From the NCBI GenBank assembly GCA_965226245.1, contig CBDDCL010000015.1:2728001-2792000 (forward strand): a stretch of DNA of 64,000 bases. Reading direction: 5' to 3'. Source of the DNA: CBDCYS01 sp965226245 (GTDB lineage Bacteria > Acidobacteriota > Terriglobia > Bryobacterales > UBA6623). This document shows positions 16,746 through 26,416 of the stretch, piece after piece; within the stretch, counting starts at the first letter, position 1, and each line of letters opens with the position of its first letter. Both the position numbers and the translations under genes were made by a program. The notes under the pieces are model-generated. The model saw nothing but the letters and a program-made list of their open reading frames with translations. It ran no database searches and was not told the DNA's origin.

Positions 16746-16772
16746 TCAACAATTTCGAACTTGGTCCGATAA
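16746..16772 (+). promoter_or_regulatory. sigma-28 (FliA) type promoter for flagellin
   Basis: TCAA at 16746-16749 is separated by 16 nt from CCGATAA at 16766-16772. This equals the spacing of the flagellar sigma-28 consensus (TAAA, 16 nt, CCGATAA). It lies 88 bp upstream of the flagellin start codon and no other gene starts between. Confidence 0.75.
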
Positions 16773-16859
16773 GCACGTTGTCGCAATTCAACAGGCGGGC
16801 ATTCCGCCGGCCAGGAATGGAATCCTGGCGAATCCCATAAACCAAGGAAGGAAACAAAC

Positions 16860-19286
16860 ATGGCAGGATTTTCCATTGTTACCAACATATCTTCGCTCAT
16901 CGCCCAAGAGAACCTGATCAAGACAAACTTCCTCCAACAGAGGACGATCACGCGTTTAACCTCGGGCTTGCGTATCAACTCCTCGGCGGATGACGCAGCC
17001 GGCTTGGCTATCGCCAACCGGTTCCGTTCTGATATCGCCGTACTGCAGCAAGGTATCCGAAACGCTGCCGATGGTCTGGGCACCTTACAGACGATCGATG
17101 GCGGTTTGAACAACGTCTCGCTGCTGATTGACCGTGCTCGAACGCTGGCCACGCAGTCAGCCTCGGGAACATTTACCGGTGACCGCAGCACTCTCAACAC
17201 TGAGTTCCAGTCGGTCATTACTGAAATCGACAGGCAGGCACAAGCTGTCGGGCTGGATCCGGGCGGCATTTTTAGTGCGTCTCTGTCGGTGTTCATCGGC
17301 GGCGGCCGGACGAACGGCGGCATCTCGGAGGTGACCAACGGGTCGGTTCTGGTAGACCTGTCGAACTCCGCCGTCAGCTCCAATATCCTGGGCTTGGCCG
17401 GCGTGCAGGTGCTGGGCAGCGGCAATCACGCAACGCCCCTCAACATTGACATCGGCGCCTCTTCTTCCACCAGCGTGCAGGACATCGTCCAGGATGCAAC
17501 CAACCTCGCCTCCGTGGCATCGGCCGGCTTTTCGGAATTCGTTTTCCGGGGTCCGGGTTTTTCGGATTCATCGGAGGTCAGAGTTTCGGTGAATCTGTCA
17601 GGGATTGTTGACACCGCCACCCTGGTCACGGCGGTCAACTCCGCGATCAGTGGTTTCAGCGCGACCAGCCAGGCAGGACAAGCCTTCAAGAATGCCAGTA
17701 TCACGGCGTCAGTCAACACGGACACCGCCGGGCGGCAACAGCTAACCTTCTCTTCGAGCGACACGGCGTTCCAAGTGAGCGCGGGTGACCGTGTGTCCAA
17801 TGCGCTGCTGGGTAACGTCACTTCCGTGACCAACCCGACCGGCACCACGCTCGACATCGCGGTCACGGGCGCCGCGGCAGTGGCGGCCGCCGCCACCACC
17901 TTCACGAACGCCGGGAACATCCTGGTTCGTTTCGAAGGCGGCGGCTTGGTAAGCCCCACCACGCTCACGCTGACTGTCAGCGCCGCGGAAAACGTTGGTA
18001 GCATCATCGCCGAGCTGAACACGGAGTTTGCCGCCAACACGACGCTGTCATCGGGTGGATTCTCCCTCTCGGCGACCGCCGGCAGTGCGATTGTAGTCAC
18101 GAACAATCAAGGTCAAGAGTTCACGATCTCGGTTTCGGGCGACGAGGAAGGCCACCTTGGGCTCGGAACCTACCTGAGTGGCGACAGCGCCGGTACTCCC
18201 CCCGTTGACACGGCGTTCGAGGGCGCTAACGTGACCGTTGCTGATCTTGACGAGGTGGCGACGTTCAGCGTCCGCATCGGGGGTAATGTGGAGGCAATCT
18301 CGCTCGCGGGTTCCGCCGGGGCAACCCTAGCCAGCCGGCTTGATGATTTGAATGCCGCGATTGCCGCCAACACGACCCTTGCCGCCGCTGGGCTGGTGGC
18401 TACTCAAGGTGCTGGCACAAGTATTCGGATCGCGTCCACCAATGGGACTCTTTTCCAGTTGGCTGTAGACAACGACGCCGGCACTGCCGGTGGTTTCGGC
18501 TTTGGGACCTTCAACGCCGTTACCACCACCAACACTTTGGCGCTCGGCGCGGGATTCCTGGAAACGACGTTCAACTCCGGCGGCGCCGATGCATCGACAA
18601 CCGGCGACGTGACCTCCTACGCTGATATCGTCTTCGGCGGAGATGATCAAACCCTGACCATCACTGCGAACGATGCGACCGGGGCTCCGCAGTCGATCAA
18701 TCTCACTCTGTTCAATGACGGCTCGGCCTCGACCGGACGAATCACTTCGCTCGACGAAGCGGTTCAGTTCATCAACGCCCAGTTGCAGGAGTCCAACAAT
18801 TCAACATTGCAGCAGATCGTCGCCGTCAAGGAGCGTAACGACGCCAACGGGGCGGAGGGTATCCGGCTCATAAGCACTTTGCAGGAGTTCCGCCTAAGCA
18901 TCAGCGCTACCGAGGGCCTTGGGGGCCTCAATGCCGGAACGGCAACGTCGCTGACGTCGGGCGCACTGACCGGCGGAAGCATCGCCGATATCTCAACTAG
19001 GGACAACGCCACGGGTGCTGTCACCCTGCTGGCAACGGCCGTCACGATACTGGCAAATATTCAGGCCGACGTCGGTAAGGGTCAGAACAACCTGACTTTT
19101 GCTATCGGTCTGGCGTCGACACAAGTCACCAACTTGTCCGCCGCGGAAAGCCGGATTCGGGACGCGGATCTGGCGGCCGAGGCGTCGAACCTCACACGAG
19201 CTTCCATTGCTCAGCAAGCAGGCGTGGCGGCATTGGCGCAAGCCAACTCCGCTCCGCAGGCAGTCCTCGCACTCCTTCGAGGATAA
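16860..19286 (+). CDS. fliC: flagellin, large variant (808 aa)
   Basis: Structural subunit of the flagellar filament. The N-terminal D0/D1 helices (about 1-180) contain the conserved RLTSGLRINSSADDAAGLAIA pattern (in parts: SGLRINSA-type and ADDAAGLAIA). The C-terminal D1/D0 (about 730-808) contains AESRIRDADLAAE and ends in PQAVLALLRG. Between them lies a ~550-residue Thr/Ser/Gly/Ala-rich central region with repeated beta-type units (SFxxNTTLSxxGxxxxxT...). The typical total is 280-500 aa, so the surface-exposed domain is greatly expanded. The ATG at 16860 follows AAGGAAGG. Regulation is probably by FliA, judging from the promoter upstream, and a strong terminator follows. No other flagellar genes are adjacent. 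Confidence 0.92.
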   Translation: MAGFSIVTNISSLIAQENLIKTNFLQQRTITRLTSGLRINSSADDAAGLAIANRFRSDIAVLQQGIRNAADGLGTLQTIDGGLNNVSLLIDRARTLATQSASGTFTGDRSTLNTEFQSVITEIDRQAQAVGLDPGGIFSASLSVFIGGGRTNGGISEVTNGSVLVDLSNSAVSSNILGLAGVQVLGSGNHATPLNIDIGASSSTSVQDIVQDATNLASVASAGFSEFVFRGPGFSDSSEVRVSVNLSGIVDTATLVTAVNSAISGFSATSQAGQAFKNASITASVNTDTAGRQQLTFSSSDTAFQVSAGDRVSNALLGNVTSVTNPTGTTLDIAVTGAAAVAAAATTFTNAGNILVRFEGGGLVSPTTLTLTVSAAENVGSIIAELNTEFAANTTLSSGGFSLSATAGSAIVVTNNQGQEFTISVSGDEEGHLGLGTYLSGDSAGTPPVDTAFEGANVTVADLDEVATFSVRIGGNVEAISLAGSAGATLASRLDDLNAAIAANTTLAAAGLVATQGAGTSIRIASTNGTLFQLAVDNDAGTAGGFGFGTFNAVTTTNTLALGAGFLETTFNSGGADASTTGDVTSYADIVFGGDDQTLTITANDATGAPQSINLTLFNDGSASTGRITSLDEAVQFINAQLQESNNSTLQQIVAVKERNDANGAEGIRLISTLQEFRLSISATEGLGGLNAGTATSLTSGALTGGSIADISTRDNATGAVTLLATAVTILANIQADVGKGQNNLTFAIGLASTQVTNLSAAESRIRDADLAAEASNLTRASIAQQAGVAALAQANSAPQAVLALLRG

Positions 19287-19313
19287 TCGCTAGCCTCACG
19301 CTAGGGACCTCGC

Positions 19314-19345
19314 AGCCCGCCCGGTTCGCCGGGCGGGCTATTTTT
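19314..19345 (+). terminator. intrinsic terminator after flagellin
   Basis: AGCCCGCCCGG-TTCG-CCGGGCGGGCT forms an 11-bp GC-rich hairpin with a TTCG loop, followed by ATTTTT. This is a textbook Rho-independent terminator 28 bp after the flagellin stop. Confidence 0.92.
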
Positions 19346-19389
19346 CATCGCGGCCGGAACCGCGTTCCGGCTCTGGTTTCCCGTGACAT

Positions 19390-21054
19390 CTAACGGCGCT
19401 GGCGGAGCAGGGCGCGCGTGAGCTGCAGGTTCTTCTCAACCACGGGCGAACCCGGCATCAGTTCGTCGGCCACCGTGAACTGTTCCAGGGCGTCGGCATG
19501 ACGGCGCTGCTGCAAGAAATGAACTCCGAGATCATTACGGATCACCGCCTCGTCCTTCGCCAGCTCGGGCCAATCAAACAACCGGCGCCCCAGCGGCCCC
19601 CATTTGACGAATGCTTTCATTGCGCTTGGGTCGGGCGGAGGTGTAAAAAAGGGTTGAGTGAACGACAGATGGATATGCAAGATTGCCGAGAAGACAAGCA
19701 CCCCGGCGGCAGGCCATCGCCAGCGGCCCACGCTAGTCTTGCCACGCTGCCACAACCCTGCTCCAATGAAAGCGACAATCATCATCGCGGGGACGAAATC
19801 TTGCATGTACCGCCGGCTAGTGTCGCTGAAAGATAGCAGCAGCAGAAAACTCAGTGCGCCCGAAGCTCCGGCGATCGCCCCGAAAACGGCAAGTTCTCTC
19901 GGGCAGGCCGCATCACGCCGCCACAGCCGAAAGATCCAGAAACCGAAAAGCAAGAATGGAGTAACCAGCAGCATCGACGCCATCCCTTCGGTGCGGTGCG
20001 TAATGCCGGGAGCGCGCGTGCCCGGCGCCCAGCCGTCGTTGATGATCCACGGCAACTCGGGTTGGAGCTGAATTGGCGCGGCCACGTAGTGCAGAAAATT
20101 CATCGGCATCCGATTGACATTGAAACCAGCTTCTCGTTGCAGAGGGTCCGCCATATACTGCAGACCGTACTCCCAAGGCGAACCGAACCTCGCCTGGTTA
20201 TTGGCGAGGTGCATCCCGCAGGCCATGGCCACGGGAAGAGCGAAGGCAGCCAGTCTTAACGAGGAGGTCTTGAGACTTGGCCGCCAATGCCGCTCAAGGG
20301 CGCCCAGCCCGAGAAAGAATACGCCGGCGTAAATCACCGCTGTCAGGCGTGTCCCGACCGCCAGAGCGATCATGGTTCCGCATAGCAGAGACGTTCCAAG
20401 CGAGGGCTTAGCCGTGTGCCTAAGAAGAAACACGAAACCAAGGACGACGAACATCGCCGCCATGCCAATGCTCTCGTGGTAGATCGTTCCCCGTAGAGAC
20501 ACAAAAGCCGTCGGGCTTCCGAGAGCGAATGCAAGAAAGAACACCCGGCATATCCATAGGGGTAGCTGTGGAAAATATCGTTTCCGGATCGCCAGTACAA
20601 TCCGCAGAAATGCCAGCGATGCCAGCCAGCCGGCCAACATGCAGGCAACCCGGTCCGACAGTTCCCCGCCCCCGAGTTTGGCTAGCACATGAAACAGCGC
20701 TGGAACCGGTCCCCATTGCAGGTAGTAACGGCCCTCGAAAGGCACCATGTCGATCAGGTGGACCTCGTCCGGCGTGTAGCCGATCGACAATCGCCCATCG
20801 AGCAGGGCGTCGGCAAGCATGCTGTAGTAGCCCATGAGGTTGCTGAAGTCGAATTGGCCCCACGTAGCGAGAAAACAGTAGAGAAAAAGAAGCACAGCGG
20901 CCCAAGCGGCGAACTCCTTGGAGGACAGGTTGGGCTGCTGGCCGGCAGCCTTGGCTGGAGCCGTGCCGATCCGGCCGCCCTCGGGTGAGGACTCCCGTGC
21001 GGGAGCGCCAGCGGGCTTGTCCCCCGCTTTACGCTTTCGGTTTCGCCGCGACAT
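19390..21054 (-). CDS. polytopic membrane protein, GT-C glycosyltransferase-like
   Basis: This 554-aa protein has a basic, Pro/Ala-rich cytoplasmic N-terminus (1-45), about ten transmembrane helices, and a soluble C-terminal part (~490-554) with a TPR-like helix pair (NDLGVHFLQQRRHADALEQF). The first extracytoplasmic loop includes a conserved-looking DALLDGRLSI and FEGRYYLQWGP. The arrangement resembles lipid-linked-sugar-dependent GT-C transferases (PMT/ArnT type), but the signature DE motif near the first loop is not clearly present, so the assignment is tentative. It may be a glycan transferase, possibly for protein or flagellin modification given its neighbour. It is convergent with the flagellin gene. 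Confidence 0.5.
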   Translation of the reverse strand: MSRRNRKRKAGDKPAGAPARESSPEGGRIGTAPAKAAGQQPNLSSKEFAAWAAVLLFLYCFLATWGQFDFSNLMGYYSMLADALLDGRLSIGYTPDEVHLIDMVPFEGRYYLQWGPVPALFHVLAKLGGGELSDRVACMLAGWLASLAFLRIVLAIRKRYFPQLPLWICRVFFLAFALGSPTAFVSLRGTIYHESIGMAAMFVVLGFVFLLRHTAKPSLGTSLLCGTMIALAVGTRLTAVIYAGVFFLGLGALERHWRPSLKTSSLRLAAFALPVAMACGMHLANNQARFGSPWEYGLQYMADPLQREAGFNVNRMPMNFLHYVAAPIQLQPELPWIINDGWAPGTRAPGITHRTEGMASMLLVTPFLLFGFWIFRLWRRDAACPRELAVFGAIAGASGALSFLLLLSFSDTSRRYMQDFVPAMMIVAFIGAGLWQRGKTSVGRWRWPAAGVLVFSAILHIHLSFTQPFFTPPPDPSAMKAFVKWGPLGRRLFDWPELAKDEAVIRNDLGVHFLQQRRHADALEQFTVADELMPGSPVVEKNLQLTRALLRQRR

Positions 21055-21394
21055 GGTCCATCAAGCCCCGAAAGGGGCAGAATAATAATAGCCCACGGCT
21101 TCGGTCGCGGGAAGAAAGCTGGCCAATGACGAACATTCAGAGCCGTGACCGTAGGGAGTGTCCATGGGCCATAGGCCAGGCTGCGGGCCTGGCCGGATTG
21201 GTAAGCCGAACCGCACCACCAGCGAGATGTGAAAAAATCGGGGAGCGCCATCGGCGGCGGCCTCGAAGCCGTTTAGGTTTGAATCGCAGATGAGTCGCGG
21301 CTGACTGTCCCCAGCATTTTTTCACACATTCCACGAGGTGCGGAAACAACTATCTCCATGCCCCAGTGGCGCGATTCGCCAAGGAATAACCTGG
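21055..21394. other. intergenic region with repeat fragments
   Basis: Divergent region between the membrane protein gene and the binding lipoprotein gene. It holds a short hairpin (AGCCCCGAAAGGGGC, 21065-21079) and a copy of the motif AGAGCCGTGACCGT (21141-21154) that recurs in several intergenic spots. No gene is seen. Confidence 0.5.
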
Positions 21395-22282
21395 ATGCCA
21401 ATTTTGAAACTCCTTCTCATCCTTTCGCTGGCCCTGCTCGCATCCTGCGGGAAAGACGAGCCGGTCATTACGGTCGGATCAAAGAACTTCACGGAGAACA
21501 TTCTGCTGGCCGAGCTGGTTGCGCAGCATATTGAGGCGAGTACGGATTTCAAGGTCGCCCGGCGGCTCAATCTTGGCGGCTCATTTTTGTGCCACGAAGC
21601 TCTGCGCAGCGGTGAAATCGACATCTACCCCGAGTACACCGGTACCGCGCTCACGGCCATTCTCAAGCTTCCGGTCGATCAAAATGCGGCGAGCGTCCTC
21701 AACACGGTGTCCCAAGCCTATCGTGAGCAGTTTCAGGCCGAGTGGATGACGCCGTTCGGTTTCAACAATACTTTCGCAATCGTCGTGCGTGGCGAGGAAA
21801 CCGGCCAAAGCACCCTTTCGACGATTACTGAGCTGGCCGCCGTTTCAAGCGGTCTCAGGATCGGGTTCGGTTTCGAGTTCCTAGATAGGCAAGACGGTTA
21901 CCCGGGCATGGTGAGCGCCTACGGCCTTTCATTCGCACAGGAACCGAAAACCATGGACATGGGCTTGGTCTACCGGGCGCTCCACGACGGACAAATTGAT
22001 GTAGCGGTCGGAAACTCAACGGACGGCCTGATCGCCGCATTGAAACTGCGCATTCTAAAAGATGACAAGAAGTTCTTCCCTCCCTACGACGCCGCCGCGA
22101 TCGTGCGGGCAGACACTCTAACCAAGAACCCCAAGTTGCGCCATGTGCTCAGCCAGCTCGGCGGTCTGCTGACCGAAGAGGAAATGCAAGTCCTCAACCA
22201 CCAAGTAGACGGTGAGCACCAGCCCGTGGCGAAGGTCGTCGAAGAGTTGAGGACAACGAAAGGGTTACGAACGGCGCCATGA
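21395..22282 (+). CDS. glycine betaine/choline-type substrate-binding lipoprotein (OpuAC-like)
   Basis: The 295-aa lipoprotein starts at the ATG at 21395 (AAGGA 9 nt upstream). It has a signal peptide MPILKLLLILSLALLASCG with lipobox LASC. The mature part opens ITVGSKNFTENILLAELVAQ, the hallmark of OpuAC/ProX/YehZ-type periplasmic binding proteins, and contains DIYPEYTGTA and DVAVGNSTDG. These proteins bind quaternary amines for osmoprotection. The partner ATPase and permease genes are absent, so it is an orphan binding protein that must work with components encoded elsewhere. An upstream GTG (21338) would add a non-signal-like stretch. Confidence 0.85.
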   Translation: MPILKLLLILSLALLASCGKDEPVITVGSKNFTENILLAELVAQHIEASTDFKVARRLNLGGSFLCHEALRSGEIDIYPEYTGTALTAILKLPVDQNAASVLNTVSQAYREQFQAEWMTPFGFNNTFAIVVRGEETGQSTLSTITELAAVSSGLRIGFGFEFLDRQDGYPGMVSAYGLSFAQEPKTMDMGLVYRALHDGQIDVAVGNSTDGLIAALKLRILKDDKKFFPPYDAAAIVRADTLTKNPKLRHVLSQLGGLLTEEEMQVLNHQVDGEHQPVAKVVEELRTTKGLRTAP

Positions 22283-22360
22283 CCGTCAGCACCGGGAACC
22301 CCTAAAGCCGGTGGCCATGAAGGAGTGTCCATAGCGCAGACAGGATTGTCTACGCCACGA

Positions 22361-22380
22361 TGTCGCCAGGAATGGCGACG
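22361..22380. repeat. 8-bp-stem hairpin repeat, copy 3
   Basis: TGTCGCCA-GGAA-TGGCGACG: the third member of the family at 1408 and 7352, with one mismatch at the stem base. It lies in the 320-bp gap (22283-22602) after the binding lipoprotein gene, which contains no other recognisable feature apart from GC-rich palindromic bits. Confidence 0.65.
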
Positions 22381-22602
22381 CGGCACGCAAGAATGTGTGC
22401 GCCACCTTACGGCCGACCCTTTCCACTGCGGGCGCCAACCGAAACCGCGTCGCAAAAACGGACTTCCCTGCCCCCGAACCTCTAACTCTTGGAGCGCACG
22501 CACATGCAGCGGCTAAAGCCCCTCGGCCGCGAGGGCGGCGAGATTTCAGTGGCATCCACATCAGGCCTCGCAATTGCCCCAGCCGACTCGAAGAGTCTAA
22601 GA

Positions 22603-25056
22603 TCACTCCCCGCCAGACCCCGCGACCGGCCTTCCTTTCGACTTCGGAACAATCTTGACCAGGATCGCTTCGCTGGCAAACGAACTCCGCGAAGGAGACC
22701 GGGTTTCCACCGAACCTGATAAATAGATCTTTTGCTCCAAAGGCCTCGCGTTCGGCAAGGCGCGAATCGAGAACGTCCGCTCGGTCCTTTCCTCGGTAAC
22801 CATGATTCGGTTCAGGCCGACTTCGGGCGTATCGGTATATGGCGGCAGGTTGAGGACTTCCACCGGCACTCTTCCGCCAAAGCCGTTCTTGCGAGTAACG
22901 GCCACTGTAATCTTGGCGTCTTGACCCGGCTCGAGAACAACTTCCCGCGTATCCGCGCTGATGAGCACATCAGCAGGGGGGATGACGGAGACGAATTTCA
23001 GATTGTCCCCCGGGTTGGCCCACTTCGTGACTTCTTGTCCCGCGATCGTAGCGACACCTTTGACCTTCAGCGGGCTGGATTTACCGATCTCGGCATCGGC
23101 GCCGGCCCGCAGCAGGATCGTTGTCACCAGTTGCTCACCTGGAATCACCGAGTCTTCCGCGTGGATCCCCGGCGGCAAGCCGACGAGAGAAACCTTGATG
23201 TCGCCGTCGAAGCCGTCGAATCGATAAGCAGTCACTGTAAGCGGGACGCGCTCGCCGCGCGGTACATTCGGCGTCTTCGGGTCGACGAAGAGGCGGAAGT
23301 CTTCGCGCGGCCCCCGCAGCGCCAGGCGATAGGAAAATTGCTCGCCCCCGCGCCCGTGACTGTCCCGGATTCGAACGATATACTCCCCATCGGCGGGCGC
23401 TTTGAACTTCAGAAAAGAATCCTTGCCATAGGGAAAACGCCCGTCATCATTCGTGTAGTACAGGCGCACGAACGGCAACCCGTTATTCGGAAACCGCTTC
23501 CCCGGCGGGTGAATTTGCACCTTGTACATCGGCGTGCCCTTGGCGTGGGCTTGCGGGCTGGTTCCAAACGAAGCCATGCGCACGGCGCCTCGGGTCCTGC
23601 GGCCGGAAATCTCGGGAGGGAACGACTCCAGCGCGATTCCTTCGTCCGGCTGACGGGGCATGCGGGTGACCAGCATGATCTCGCTTCCCAGCATCAGATA
23701 GTCGCCGACGCCGAAGTCTTTCGAGAGTTGCAGGCGAATCTGGGATTGCTTGGACGTGTGGTCAAACAAGTCCGTGTGAGTGACCGCGACGGCGCGAACC
23801 GACGCCTGCTCGATCGGCTTGCCCGCGGCGTCAAGGACTTCGACAATGGAATCCAATTTCGATCCCAGGCGGGCGGCATTGACGTCCACAAGCACAACCT
23901 GATCCTGGCGGGCCTTGAAGCGAAAGTAGTGAGCCTGATTCTTCTCAGCGCCCGCGATCCTGCCATTGATGGTCAGCGGCAAATTCACCGCCTGTGCTTT
24001 CTCGGGGGTTGTGTTGTCCACTCGTGACTCGACTTCAGGATCGTCGCCCAGCGCTAATTTGACTTCGTTGAAACCGCGGCCGAGATCGGTTTCGGGCCGG
24101 AACATAACGAGGCTTTCGTCCTTCCACGACGGCTTCCCTTCCACCTGGAACTTCCCTGCCCCCAGGTTAAATCCTTTCAGTGATATTTCCGCCGACTGGC
24201 CACGCCGAACGCCCAGTGGATAGGCCGATGTCACCACCGGAAACCAGCCGACTTTGATGCGGTAGAAATGCCCTTTGCCGCCTGACTTTTCGTAGTCGGA
24301 GATGCGCACATAGTATGTGCCGCCTTGGTCGAAGCGATGCAAAAAGACAGCCTCGGTGTCCTCGTACTTCCGTCCAAACTCGCGAACGATCGAATGGTCG
24401 GGTGAAAGGATGGCAACAACGGCCTTTAGCTTGGAGCCGATCTGCCTCCCCGCCCCTTCGAAGACCAGCTTCTGGCCCGCATCAACCGTGATCTCAAAAT
24501 AGTCTTCATCGCCTGGGCGCGAAATAGTTCCCGCCAGAACCGCCGGCAAGAATGTCTTGGTGGCGCGGTTCAGCGTGTTGTTGGGCTCAGCGTCCGGCCG
24601 CTCACCGTAGTAGGGTTCGATGAGAAACTTGCCGTCAGGACTCGTTCCGAGTGGCGTCTGCAATCGGAACCGAACCGGGCCTGCATCCGCTTCGGCATCG
24701 ATGTCCACTTCGACAGTCACTTGATAGCGAGGGGGTTGCGGTCCCAAATCCGTGGTGGAGGGAAGGCCCCCGGCGCCAAGCCGCTCGGGCTCTGGGACGT
24801 CGGGCAACTCTTTGATTTCCAGTATCCGCCCTTTGACTGTTGACTCACTGAAGAAGATCGCCGACGCGCCACGCAGACTGTAGCCCTCGATCGTCAGCTC
24901 TTCCGTCACGCCCCGCGCCATGCCAAGGGGCTCAATCGATTCGATGGTCGGCGGCGTCGTGCGATTCCCCGTCGGGTGGCCGGCGACCGGGCCGGCCCAG
25001 ATCAGGGTGGCGGCGGCGATCATCGCGATTACGGAAACAACGGCTACTTTTTTCAT
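22603..25056 (-). CDS. secreted PPC-domain protein of the DUF1501/cytochrome operon
   Basis: 817 aa with a signal peptide (MKKVAVVSVIAMIAAATLIWAGPVAG in two parts). It has an N-terminal IPT/TIG-like domain (TPPTIESIEPLGMARGVTEELTIEGY), then bacterial pre-peptidase C-terminal (PPC)-like beta domains at about 155-270 (EPNNTLNRATK...DYFEITV) and 355-545, and further Ig-like domains to the end. This matches large secreted planctomycete/acidobacterial proteins found beside DUF1549/DUF1553 genes. It is probably an extracellular binding or scaffold protein; activity is unknown. The ATG overlaps the upstream stop by 4 nt (ATGA), so it is translationally coupled and the last gene of the operon. Confidence 0.75.
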   Translation of the reverse strand: MKKVAVVSVIAMIAAATLIWAGPVAGHPTGNRTTPPTIESIEPLGMARGVTEELTIEGYSLRGASAIFFSESTVKGRILEIKELPDVPEPERLGAGGLPSTTDLGPQPPRYQVTVEVDIDAEADAGPVRFRLQTPLGTSPDGKFLIEPYYGERPDAEPNNTLNRATKTFLPAVLAGTISRPGDEDYFEITVDAGQKLVFEGAGRQIGSKLKAVVAILSPDHSIVREFGRKYEDTEAVFLHRFDQGGTYYVRISDYEKSGGKGHFYRIKVGWFPVVTSAYPLGVRRGQSAEISLKGFNLGAGKFQVEGKPSWKDESLVMFRPETDLGRGFNEVKLALGDDPEVESRVDNTTPEKAQAVNLPLTINGRIAGAEKNQAHYFRFKARQDQVVLVDVNAARLGSKLDSIVEVLDAAGKPIEQASVRAVAVTHTDLFDHTSKQSQIRLQLSKDFGVGDYLMLGSEIMLVTRMPRQPDEGIALESFPPEISGRRTRGAVRMASFGTSPQAHAKGTPMYKVQIHPPGKRFPNNGLPFVRLYYTNDDGRFPYGKDSFLKFKAPADGEYIVRIRDSHGRGGEQFSYRLALRGPREDFRLFVDPKTPNVPRGERVPLTVTAYRFDGFDGDIKVSLVGLPPGIHAEDSVIPGEQLVTTILLRAGADAEIGKSSPLKVKGVATIAGQEVTKWANPGDNLKFVSVIPPADVLISADTREVVLEPGQDAKITVAVTRKNGFGGRVPVEVLNLPPYTDTPEVGLNRIMVTEERTERTFSIRALPNARPLEQKIYLSGSVETRSPSRSSFASEAILVKIVPKSKGRPVAGSGGE

Positions 25057-26411
25057 GGCGCGGACCTCGCGGCTCGTAAGACTTCCAATTGATCTCGAAA
25101 GTTATCCATGTCGTAAATGCTCAGCGAACCGTCGAAACGGCCCGCCGCGAACTGTGTCCCATCGGGTGAAAAATCGATCGACATCACCCAGTCGGATTGG
25201 CCGGCGATCGTGGCGATCTCATCCAAACTCTCGGCGTCAAAGACCTTGATCGTCTTGTCCGCCGAGGCAGTGACCAGCGTTTTCCCATCTGGAGAGAACG
25301 CTACTCGCAAAATTGCTGATTGGTGGGCAATGAGAGAATTCACCATCTCACCCCCGCCTTCCTCGAGTTCCCAAATGCGGATCGTGCGATCGTGCCCCCC
25401 GGCCACAACGCGTTTTCCCGACGGGTGGATGGCGATCGAGTTGATGCCTTCCAGCGGCTCGCTCAAGGTGTAAAGGCGCTCGCCGGTCGAAGGCGCCCAG
25501 ATCTTCAGCGATCGGTCGGCCGAGCCTGAAATCAGCCACCTGCCGTCGGCTGTGAACTCCAGTGTGTAAACCGCGTCGATGTGATCTTCGAGTGTACGCA
25601 GTTCACCGCCCGATTCGACATCCCACAACTTGACGGTCTTGTCATAACTAGACGAGGCCAGCATTTTTCCATCCGGAGAAAAGGCAACCTCGTAGACCGT
25701 ATCGCTGTGACCTTCCATGGCTTGAAGTTGACGCCGGCTCTCGACGTCCCAGATCGTAATCTCACCGGCTCGTCCTGGCAAGCCGCCGCCAACCGCCAGC
25801 AGTTTCCCATCCCGCGAGAAGGAAACTCCCCTCGCGACGTCGCTGAGTCCATCCAACCGCGAAATTTCTTTTCCCGTTTCCGCACTGGCGAGAATCACGC
25901 GCCGATGTTGTCCCAGGGCGATCGTCCGGCCGTCCGGATGATAATCGAGAGAAAAGATCTGGGCCTTGACGGGCGCCGTGGGCTCGATCTTTGGCAATCC
26001 CGCTGACTCGACCAAAGCAACCGTCTCGCCGAGCTTTGGTCCCGCGGCGCCGGCATCAATCCAGCGCCTGATCAGCTCGATCTCACTCCGTTTCAAAGGG
26101 TCGGCCGAGAAGGGCATCCGCGGCTCGATGTCGCCCGAGACCATTTCATAAAGACGGCTATCGGAGCTATTGCCTGAGATGAAGGCATGACCGTGAGTCC
26201 CGCCCTTGCGGAGGTCCTCGAAAGTCTCCAGCACCAGCCCCCCCATCTTGGTCTTCTGGGAGTGGCAGCCAACACAGTTTTTGGCGAACAAAGGCGCAAT
26301 GTCGGCGGCGTAGGAGGGTGTCTCTTGGGCGACGCCCAAAGACGGACCCACAAACAGCAGCAGTGCGGCTAAGGCCGCCACGTCGCCGCGATTTTGGCGC
26401 CTCGTCAGCAT
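25053..26411 (-). CDS. cytochrome c (PSCyt1-type) fused to WD40 beta-propeller
   Basis: 452 aa from the ATG at 26411: signal peptide (DVAALAALLLFVGPSLGVAQ), a heme-binding CVGCH (46-50) within a planctomycete-type cytochrome domain (ADIAPLFAKNCVGCHS ... KMGGLVLETFEDLRKGG), then seven WD40 repeats (about 145-450) with repeated VAFSPDGKxLA and IWDVES motifs. The protein is predicted to be exported. It starts 5 nt after the stop of the DUF1549/DUF1553 gene; an upstream ATG (26459) would overlap that gene and precede the signal peptide. It is plausibly an electron-transfer partner in the same secreted system. Confidence 0.85.
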   Translation of the reverse strand: MLTRRQNRGDVAALAALLLFVGPSLGVAQETPSYAADIAPLFAKNCVGCHSQKTKMGGLVLETFEDLRKGGTHGHAFISGNSSDSRLYEMVSGDIEPRMPFSADPLKRSEIELIRRWIDAGAAGPKLGETVALVESAGLPKIEPTAPVKAQIFSLDYHPDGRTIALGQHRRVILASAETGKEISRLDGLSDVARGVSFSRDGKLLAVGGGLPGRAGEITIWDVESRRQLQAMEGHSDTVYEVAFSPDGKMLASSSYDKTVKLWDVESGGELRTLEDHIDAVYTLEFTADGRWLISGSADRSLKIWAPSTGERLYTLSEPLEGINSIAIHPSGKRVVAGGHDRTIRIWELEEGGGEMVNSLIAHQSAILRVAFSPDGKTLVTASADKTIKVFDAESLDEIATIAGQSDWVMSIDFSPDGTQFAAGRFDGSLSIYDMDNFRDQLEVLRAARSAP

Positions 26412-26416
26412 CAAAG

